Shown in pieces: positions 56,703 to 64,000 of a stretch of 64,000 nucleotides of DNA (its first letter is position 1; every line of letters begins with the position of its first letter). The stretch is taken from contig NC_081406.1 of the NCBI RefSeq assembly GCF_030272615.1, positions 164,903,521-164,967,520 on the forward strand, written 5' to 3'. Under the pieces are notes generated by a model that saw only the letters and a program-made list of their open reading frames with translations, was not told where the DNA came from and made no database searches. The translations under genes and the position numbers were made by a program. The stretch is from Cryptomeria japonica (lineage: Eukaryota; Streptophyta; Pinopsida; Cupressales; Cupressaceae).

Positions 56703-58522
56703 GGCTTAGGCTACCACTTCGCTATTATTTCCCCTTCGCGACACGTGAAAAGAAAAAGTGTTAGCTATTTAAATTAGTGTGATTAAATTTATATGTGTTT
56801 TAAATTTTAGTTTATTAAATTTATTTGTAAATATCTATATATCTGTCTATATTTTTTTATTTATTTTTTCTTGTTAATCAAGGCTTTAGTTATATGATCT
56901 AATTAGTAAATTTAGATTTAATTTGGAAATAGATAATATGTTGTAATACAATTCATATTTTATTGTTCAATAATTAATATGAATTTTATTATTTTGTTTG
57001 GAATATTGTATTGGAAATATATAGAATTGAATGACATTTTAGAATGATGTATTAAATGTAGGGTGTTTTATTTAATTTTTGTTCAAGGAATTTGCAAGTG
57101 TTTATGATGCCGATATTCTCAAAGATTGACTATGTTTAGACTTAGTAAAAAACAACTTTTCTTGCAAAGGGTTTATTTGGTCGTTATTTCTCGTCTATGT
57201 TCAATCATCCTATTGTGGCGTATTTTGTATCTCTTGACCAAGTGATGTATGATGACCTTTTTGTCTTAACCATGTAGTGCTTATTCTTTATGGTTAACCA
57301 AGAGTTAGTATGTCTTTGTTTTTGGCAACCTATTTTTGGAAAGTGGTGTTATGGCTATCTGTTTCGCCATAGGGTCCTCATAGAGTGACCATGTTTGTTT
57401 AGTGTTCTATGAGAGAGTGGCTTTCAAGTGGGGGCCACACCCAAAGTGGTTGGCAGGATAACTCCTCAAAAGTCAGATAATAAGTGATAACCTAATATTT
57501 GAGTAGTGGGTGGGTAGTTTATAACATTATATCAGATATTGTACCTCGTGCATGGTTGAGTGCTCGTATAGGCTCAAGATGTAGTGGGAAGGCTTGGAAT
57601 GGAAAACTGACCACCTTGTCTTCACGAAGGGTTGGTAGGGTCTGTATGAGACTTAGATGGAGCTGGAGGTTTGGGAAAGGTTACCAAGATAATCAAGGAT
57701 GGGGGTCAGAACCTATGGAGGCCTACCTAGGGTAACCATCATAAGCTATGCAATGACACTCTCTCTCTAGGGTCATTGGTGTATTATGATGTTGAGTTCA
57801 CCTAGAATATTGTGAAGTCATATTGTACTGTCATGGAGTCATTTTGTTCTATCATCCATGTCTTGCTTATGCTTGCTTGAGGGTCTTCTGCTATCTCCTA
57901 GCATGGTGGGGTGATTCCATTTTGGGATCACATGGTCGGGTGATAGTGCCACTTACCATCGGATGTTCTTGTTCATTCCTTCATGCGAGGATTGGCTTTG
58001 TAGGTGTTCTCATTGTTCATGACTCATGTTCTATCCTAGGTTGGAGATTAATGTTCTTTGGAGACCTATGTGGTCAATTGTATCAATGAATTTATGTAAC
58101 CTTGTATTTGGAAAAGATGTAAACTTTATATGTATTGTTGGAAGCCATGTATTTTATGATCAATGTAATCCTAAGTTTTGAATGTTATTTTATTAGTTAT
58201 CCTTATGATTTGTGCAAATGCTTTATTGAAGAGAAAATTATATTGTATGTTTCAATCTTTCATTAGTGTACTCTGTTATTGTATATGGCTTATTATGTTC
58301 TATGAGTAATTGATGGTTATTTGGATGAATCTTAATTATGGAATTTAACCTTCCATTTATTTCTTCATTGGTAACCCTTTAGGAATTCTTGTATTAGTCT
58401 TTCGCTCATGTTATTATTTTGCAATGCAGTAATTAATGCACTTAATGTGATTTATACTTAAAAAAAAATATTTCACCCTTAGTTGTTGGTTTTTCCTTTG
58501 GGGTTCCTGGCGGGGCATTACA

Positions 58523-59030
58523 CTATGAAACTGATATAACAATTCTTGGAGATCCTAATTTGTTTCAATTTTGCGCTAACCTGAAGGATACTCTACAACA
58601 ACAAGTGCCAGTAAAAAGAGAGGAATCCTCGCCTAATTATATGGATCCCAATACATTGTTGGAATCTATCAGGGGTAAGATGAAAATACAAGATCAAGGC
58701 TATGGAGAGTATTCAATGTCCAAAATAATTCTTATTGGCAAGCTACCTATGTCACCAAATTCACATGGAAAGGCACATTTGTTGCAAAAAGAATATTCAA
58801 TCATCAAATATCAATCCCTCACCACATTCATAAAGTGGGGTGAACTAAACAAAGAAACTTTGGATAATGATGTATCAGATTGGTTGTATAAAGGTGAAGT
58901 AGATACAACAAATACTCCACTTGTCAAATTGCTAGTAGAACAATACGGAAAAGGGTTTAACATAATGCAAAACAAAGGATATTATAGATACAGTGGTTTG
59001 GGACCTCACAAAAAATAGAAGATTAGATCC
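58523..59030 (+). pseudogene. Element E protease end and G-patch-like linker
   Basis: After the target duplication the E frame resumes ETDITILGDPNLFQFCANLK, matching VTVKADPNLFICCNNL in element A. Then MDPNTLLESIRGKMKIQDQG and, near the end, KGFNIMQNKGYYRYSGLGPH. The last stretch resembles the G-patch-like segment (M-G-Y..G..G-L-G) that Tat-type polyproteins carry between protease and RT. The frame is open for 152 codons from 58560. Confidence 0.75.
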
Positions 59031-59106
59031 TATCATCCTTGATATGTGACCTACAAATTTGGGTTTAGGTTTTGTGCCATTGTGAATCGACACCAAATCT
59101 ACCAAA

Positions 59107-59685
59107 GTGACTACGTGTGAAAAAGAGGGTGATTATGATGATGAAACGATAGCTGAGGACACCCATCTTGAAACCAAATCTAATGAATGGGGATGTGACT
59201 CTTATTCCTCTAGCTCCTATGCCCTAGATAATGTCTTCATTGACCCTGACGATTTGCCTATGGAAGACAAACATGAAATTCCTCCTCCCATCAAAACTTG
59301 TCCTAAAGCTTGGATACAATCCTTTTGGAATCCTAGCATTGAATCTGACACAAGAAACTCACATAGTGATACCACTAACATTCATGTCTTCACTATCTTT
59401 ATCCAATCCTTTACTGAAACTATTGATGACATGCTCTTTGTATACCCACAACTTATCCAATGGGACCAACGAGGACTACCTCAATTAGACTGCTTTGAAA
59501 ATGATGAGGCAATAGTAGAATTTTTTGATCTCAAAGAAGGCATACCACAAGGTGATCAGAAGACTGGATTTTCTATTGATTTAAATTACACAACATATTT
59601 TGGGGAGTCTACTTTATCTTCCAATCGCAAAATTGAAAAAGAAAACAAAAAAGAAAAAAATCAAATGAATAGGCCTTTGGGATAA
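59107..59685 (+). CDS. Element E acidic linker between protease and RT
   Basis: 192 codons, rich in Asp, Glu, Ser and Thr (DDETIAEDTHLETKSNEWGC), ending in a basic run (RKIEKENKKEKNQMNRPLG). There is no catalytic motif. Linkers of this kind precede RT in Tat-like polyproteins; function unknown. It is the longest open part of E. Confidence 0.55.
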   Translation: MTTCEKEGDYDDETIAEDTHLETKSNEWGCDSYSSSSYALDNVFIDPDDLPMEDKHEIPPPIKTCPKAWIQSFWNPSIESDTRNSHSDTTNIHVFTIFIQSFTETIDDMLFVYPQLIQWDQRGLPQLDCFENDEAIVEFFDLKEGIPQGDQKTGFSIDLNYTTYFGESTLSSNRKIEKENKKEKNQMNRPLG

Positions 59686-59689
59686 AACT

Positions 59690-60320
59690 GCAAGGCACCC
59701 TTTGACCATGAAAAAGTAAAAACAAAGGATGTACATGTAGGTGAAAACCTTCTTGAGGCACCCAAAGGTGGAATATTGGACATACCACCATTAGAGACTT
59801 ATTTTACCACAATTGGAATATTGCACTGATTTTAGAGACTTAAACAAATCATGCCCTAAAGACGACTTTCCTTTGCCAAATATAGACATTATAGTGGATA
59901 TGACCACTAGATATGAGATGTTGTCATTGATGGATGGATTTTCTGAGTATAAGTAGATCCAAATAGCTCCCAAAGACCAGCATAAGACTATGTTCACATG
60001 TTCTTGGGGCACCTATTGCTGGAATGTCATGCCTTTTGGCCTCAAAAATGTTGGAGCAACATACCAGAGAGCCATGACAACAATTTTTCATGACTACATG
60101 CATAATTTGATGGAAGACTGTGTTGATGACCTCCTATGCAAATAAATAACAAGAGATAGACATCTAGGTATTTTAGGCCCAATCTTTGAACGGATGGAGG
60201 AATACAAGCTTAGACTCAACCCGAAGAAGTGTGTCTTTGGGGTAACAATAAAAAACTATTAGGATATATCATTTCTCAAAGAGGCATAGAAGTGGATCCC
60301 ACAAAGGTAAAATAAATTAT
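59690..60320 (+). pseudogene. Element E reverse transcriptase
   Basis: Reads YCTDFRDLNKSCPKDDFPLP, NIDIIVDMTTRYEMLSLMDG, TCSWGTYCWNVMPFGLKNVG, ATYQRAMTTIFHDYMH and EDCVDDLLCK (both catalytic Asp kept; Tyr of YVDD is Cys). RMEEYKLRLNPKKCVFG follows and, after a frameshift near 60243, LLGYIISQRGIEVDPTKVK. Stops at about 59956 and 60142. Clearly Ty3/gypsy, Tat-like. Confidence 0.9.
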
Positions 60321-60439
60321 GGATATTCCTCCTCTTATAAATATTTTATCAACTAAGAATCCTTTAGGGCAAGTTACAATCAATCCAACGGTTCATAGCT
60401 CAATTGGCAGACAAGTGTCACCCCTTCCAACATCTGTTA

Positions 60440-60980
60440 CACAAAGGGGTAGTTTTTAAATGGATTGATCAATGTCAATAGACATTCCAAGCTTTAAAAG
60501 ATTATCTTCTATCACCACTTATCTTAATGCCTCCCATAGATGGAAAGCCCTTCATTTTGTATATCTCTGCAACAGATACAATTTTGGTCCAACAAGATGA
60601 ACAAGGCAAAGAGAAGTCTATTTATTATATTAGGCAAACATTAGTGGGCTATGAGTTAAAATTTTCTACCATTGAGCAGGCATGCTTGGCAATCGTATTT
60701 GTACTACAAAATCTCTAACATTATATGCTAAATTATAAGACCTTGTTGGTAGCCAAGATTGATCCATTGAAATATTTTCTTAGCAAAGCAACTCTCATAG
60801 ATCGCCTAGCAAAATGGGTCATGATTTTAAGTGAGTTTGATATTGAATACACTAAAAGAAAACCAATAAAAGGACAAGTCATATCTTATCAACTCGTAGA
60901 TGCACGTGTCCAAGATGATCATCCAATGTTAACTGATTTTCCAGATGAACTAGTCTTTGTTGTCACATCTTCTATTGAAT
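60440..60980 (+). pseudogene. Element E RNase H (first domain)
   Basis: Reads LILMPPIDGKPFILYISATD, ILVQQDEQGKEKSIYYI, ELKFSTIEQACLAIVFVLQN, then past a stop LLVAKIDPLKYFLSKATLID and RLAKWVMILSEFDIEYTKRK. The Glu of the catalytic set is kept (IEQACLAI). Confidence 0.85.
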
Positions 60981-61370
60981 GACAATTATATTTTAAGGGA
61001 TCCCACACTAGATTTGGCTCAGGGGCAGGTATCTTATTTGTAACCCCTCAAGGTGATGCTATTCCAAAATACTGAAGGATAGCTTTTGATTGCACCAATA
61101 ATATTGCAAAATATGAGGCTTTAGTTAGTGGACTCAGAATAGAAATTTAGTGGCATATTACACATTTGTAGGTCTATGGAGATTCTCAGTTAGTCATCCA
61201 CTAAGTAAATGATGACTATGAAACAAAAGATGAAAATTTTCCCCCTTATAAGCACATGGTAGAACTTTTCAAGACACAATTCAATGTTATCCATTTTAAT
61301 CAAGTCCCCCAAATTCTAAACAAATCAGCAGATGCTATGGTGACTATTGCCTCTATGTTGGATATGCCTC
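60981..61370 (+). pseudogene. Element E second RNase H (Tat-lineage additional domain)
   Basis: Reads LYFKGSHTRFGSGAGILFVT, PQGDAIPKY, IAFDCTNNIAKYEALVSGLR, VYGDSQLVIH, and HFNQVPQILNKSADAMVTIA. The first catalytic Asp (LYFDG) is Lys; Glu in KYEAL, Asp in GDSQ and Asp in ADAM remain. A second, RNase HI-like domain after the gypsy RNase H is the hallmark of Tat/Ogre elements. Three stops. Confidence 0.88.
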
Positions 61371-61702
61371 AGAATATGGAAGGATGTGGATTTCTAGTAG
61401 AGCAGTTGTTGGTCCCATCTTTTGAAATTCTGACATCAGATCTGGTGTGTGTCCTTGTTGGTCCTAACTCCTCATGGTACAAAGAAATCTATGAATACCT
61501 AAAATCCCAAACCATACCTCTAAACCTTTCTACAGACCAATGTCGAGCCTTTATTAGGAAAGTGGCCAAATATGTCATTATCAGAGACACCCTTTACCAT
61601 CACTCCTTTGACCACACCCTCATCAGGTGTTTGGATTATGATGAAGCACATACGACTTTAAATGAAGTTTACAATGGTATATGTGGGGATCTTTACACGA
61701 AG
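61371..61702 (+). pseudogene. Element E integrase N-terminus, cut off
   Basis: Reads PSFEILTSDLVCVLVGPNSS, WYKEIYEYLKSQTIPLNLST, CRAFIRKVAKYVIIRDTLYH, HSFDHTLIRCLDYDEAHTTL and NEVYNGICGDLYT. This is the stretch just before and at the start of the HHCC zinc finger. Homology ends abruptly at about 61702; the open frame to 61807 continues with unrelated sequence. E is therefore truncated or interrupted here by something extending out of the window. Confidence 0.85.
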
Positions 61703-64000
61703 TTCACCTCGAACCATCTTATTGAAGAAAACCCCTTGCGCAAGAGAAAGAGTAGACAGTGGAATAGAGAGAAAACAATGGGTTTTGAAAGGCCTCTCAT
61801 TACCTGAAATCTAAAGGACCACCTTGAAGGAGATCTCTAGCAAAAACTACAAAGGTTCAGAGGCACCCAAAAACCTTAGGAAAATGAAGGAGACCACAAG
61901 GAGTTGTAATTGCCCCAAAAATTTGTGAAAGAAGAGACACAAAACACTCCCTTAAAGAGATACACAAGAGGACGAGGAGCAATTGGGAAAAAAGCATAGA
62001 CCCAAGAAGAAAATAACATCCCATAGAAGAAGTCATAATCCACCTCAAGGGAAAGCAAGCAAGGTGTAGAGCCCTCTCTAGGTAAATGCTCATAGGGTAA
62101 CCAACCCCCAACACTCAACCACAACTCACCCATACATATCAGCAAAGAACTCGCTCCGATAGGAAATCCCTCTATCCCCAAGCAATACATCAAACCCAAA
62201 ACTCCAACAACCTCAACCAATCTCGAAAAGAGAGATCTCCACCTCAAAAGGAGATTCCAAATGGAGGACTAATAACAACACTCTCAACCCTTCTAAAGGT
62301 GGATAGGACACCAAAAACCCAAAAAAACCCCATCCTTAAAAGAGAGAAGAGTGGCACTCACCACAAGAGCTGAAAATGAGGTACAATTAGTAATTGTTGC
62401 AAGAGTGGAAACACAATTCAAAATTGATGTTGTGGGAGCCATTTCTTGAGATAAGTCTTATTACTTTTTTGACATATCAAGAGCTATATTGTGCCATTCA
62501 TTATTAGATGTTATTTATAAATAGAAATGAAATTTTTTCTCGACATGTATCTAATGATTTAATTAATTATTCTTGATAAGAAATATAAATCTTCTATAAC
62601 TTTGAAATCATTTATTGTATGATTATTTTATATTAATTATATTGTTTGTTAAAAATTATGTCATGAAGAATTTACAAGCCACTAGAATAGGTGTTAAAAG
62701 GTAAGATTAGTTCCTTATAATTTTTTTATTTTATTCATGAATTGTTCTGTATTTATTTAACTATAATGCTTAATTCATGGATAATGCTACAAGTGCACTT
62801 GATGAGCTATATGTAGCTGTAGATGACACATACTTGACAAGATATGTATAAGAGATGAACATGGAGTTATAGATGAAATATATGTAGCTGCAAATAATGA
62901 TTTCATTCCAACAATAGTCATCCAGATAAGAATGATAGTTAGGTTGATTCTTAAGATATAAAATTCCTTAAGAAGTTTCTACAAACTAATAGAAATACAT
63001 GCTTAAATACAAAATAAGTCTTTTCTTGAGATGTTTCTACAAACTACTAGAAATACATGCTTAAATACAAAATGTTTTGAGAGGTTTCAAAGGGATCTTG
63101 AAAAATCAAGTGCATTCCATTTTTATTCTATTATAGACCCTAATACAATTAAGAGCACTTCTAACCAAATGTGGCCATGGTTTAATATAACTGGGGTATG
63201 CCATCATGAAACTCCTTATAGACAAGTCATGATAAAATAATTGAACAATTGAGGATAAGATTATGAAACTTTAGGGTAAAAGTCCAAACCTATGTCACAC
63301 TTTTAGCCAATAAAGGTGATCCTAGCATGAAAACTTGAGCAAAAACATTTTAGCTCAAGACCACATGGAAAATATGTGAACATCATACATTTTCACCCAA
63401 GAAGGTTTCATTTGAAACTTTGTTAGTCAAGTACGTTTCACAAAGAAACCTTTTTAATTGAATAGGTTTCAACCGAACACATGCAAAAAAAAAAAAAAAA
63501 AAAATCAAAATCTACTATTATACTACTAAATAGCTTGTTAAGAAGGATTTAACTCTAAGACGTGGACAACCACCCTACTAAACCAAGCAACTAACTAGTC
63601 AATAAAATAGTCCCCCAAGTAGAATAGGTAATGAAAAATTCATCTTTTTCCTTTGACTTCTTTGGAAAGATGCTTATTATAATAACAATGATTTTGGTGT
63701 TTATGTGTGAACATGTATGCTAAGGTAATTTATGTAGTAAAATACGTAGGCAAGCATTCTAGGATACATGGTTCTATCTCAACCAATACTAAACTAGCTA
63801 GCTTGGATGAAGCAATGGTGTATAGGGTTGTGTGGGTTTGTAATCATTGTGGCTCATTAAAAATATAGAAATGGTATGAGGTGTAGAAGATCCATCATAC
63901 TAAAGAAGGCAATCACAAAACTACTGTGCCATCTTGACTTACACAAACATGATCACCTTAGAGATAGTGTGTCCTACATTACATATGCGAGAATAATACC
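61703..64000. other. Unidentified AT-rich region
   Basis: I recognise no gene. At 61703-62370 the composition is purine-rich and not AT-rich (many GAGA and CCTCAAGG words), and a minus-strand frame of 123 codons (62247-61876) has no family resemblance. The rest is AT-rich. A 41-bp direct repeat lies at 62975-63015 and 63033-63073, and a 20-base A run at 63485-63504. The left part may be the end of an element that interrupts E. Confidence 0.4.
62975..63073. repeat. 41-bp direct repeat, two copies 58 bp apart
   Basis: GTTTCTACAAACTA(A/C)TAGA followed by AATACATGCTTAAATACAAAAT appears twice with one mismatch. A local duplication in non-coding sequence. Confidence 0.8.

Larger units (their letters stand above)
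43764..58522 (+). mobile_element. Element F: Tekay/Del-like chromovirus with giant LTRs
   Basis: Bounded by TGTAGTACACC (43764) and GGCATTACA (58522), flanked by CAATG (43759-43763) and CTATG (58523-58527), one mismatch. tRNA-Met primer site at 47462, then gag, protease, RT, RNase H, integrase and a chromodomain-like tail, then a G-rich polypurine tract. LTRs are 3.70 kb (left) and about 3.84 kb (right, after removing a solo LTR). It lies inside element E protease. Two solo copia LTRs entered it later. Every coding domain has stops, and RT and integrase have lost catalytic residues. Confidence 0.92.
53786..58522 (+). mobile_element. Element F right LTR (interrupted by a solo LTR)
   Basis: TGTAGTACCCC to GGCATTACA. 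After removing 899 bp of solo LTR plus duplicated target, about 3.84 kb remain, colinear with 43764-47459 apart from the segment at about 56828-56975 that is reduced to (AT)n in the left copy. The first 100 bases differ at about 14 positions, which suggests an old insertion. Confidence 0.92.
40058..61702 (+). mobile_element. Element E: Tat-like gypsy element, truncated, interrupted by F
   Basis: Gag (40058-43158), protease (43466-43763, resumed at 58523), long linker, RT, RNase H, a second RNase H, and the start of integrase follow in order and orientation. The coding line is split exactly at the protease by element F. The right end at about 61702 is abrupt and no LTR of E is visible on either side. 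Two RNase H domains mark the Tat/Ogre/Retand branch of Ty3/gypsy. Many stops show it is old. Confidence 0.85.

Noticed and set aside
61876-62247. 123-codon minus-strand frame as a membrane protein gene
   Set aside because: Hydrophobic by composition of the complement of a purine-rich stretch; no family match and an overlapping frame of similar quality.
63485-63504. Poly-A tail of a retrocopy or LINE
   Set aside because: A 20-base A run in AT-rich DNA, with no upstream coding remnant and no target duplication seen.

Overview
This window is nuclear DNA of a seed plant, most likely a conifer or other gymnosperm. I infer this from the lack of any recognisable host gene in 64 kb, the AT-rich sequence, and the dense nesting of old plant LTR retrotransposons of three kinds: Ty1/copia, Ty3/gypsy chromovirus and Ty3/gypsy Tat-like. 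There is no prokaryotic signal, rRNA, tRNA or CRISPR. Nearly every coding region is a broken transposon gene.

Region 1 (1-15.2 kb). A minus-strand copia element runs off the left edge (open coiled-coil ORF, primer site, LTR). It is followed by four copies of a 358-bp satellite-like repeat. Next comes a direct tandem duplication of about 4.1 kb (2821-8436 and 8437-12592). Each unit carries a minus-strand, intron-containing gene that looks like a DNA transposase with SDN..QF and GHEKGEHDG motifs. Unit 1 was later hit by a solo copia LTR (4386-5917, 5-bp duplication ATATA). Upstream of the gene lies an array of 49-50 bp repeats, each with an 18-bp palindrome, split by (GA)n and (AT)n microsatellites.

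Region 2 (15.2-38.8 kb) is a three-layer nest. A plus-strand copia pol gene (15.2-17.55 kb) is cut inside its RNase H by element A (17555-35907, target duplication CAAAC on both sides). The copia gene resumes at 35908 and ends at 36207, followed by polypurine tracts and a long 3' LTR. Element A has about 785-bp LTRs, a Tat-like gag and protease, and an integrase C-terminal tail, but no reverse transcriptase. It also has an antisense plant-mobile-domain ORF and repeat arrays near both ends in opposite orientations. Its left LTR is itself interrupted by element G (17909-24437, minus strand), a chromodomain gypsy element with 888-bp LTRs.

Region 3 (38.8-61.7 kb) is a second nest. A Tat-like gypsy element E (gag, protease, RT, two RNase H domains, start of integrase) is split in its protease by element F (43764-58522, target duplication CAATG/CTATG). 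F is a Tekay/Del-like chromovirus with very long LTRs (3.7-3.8 kb). F carries two solo copia LTRs: one in its gag (48553-49976, duplication CCTTT) and one in its right LTR (53887-54780, duplication TATGC).

Region 4 (61.7-64 kb) begins where E stops abruptly in the integrase zinc-finger region. It holds AT-rich sequence I cannot identify.

None of these elements looks autonomous now; all coding parts carry stops or frameshifts. The most unusual items are the RT-less element A with its antisense ORF and mirrored terminal arrays, and the duplicated intron-bearing transposase-like gene.
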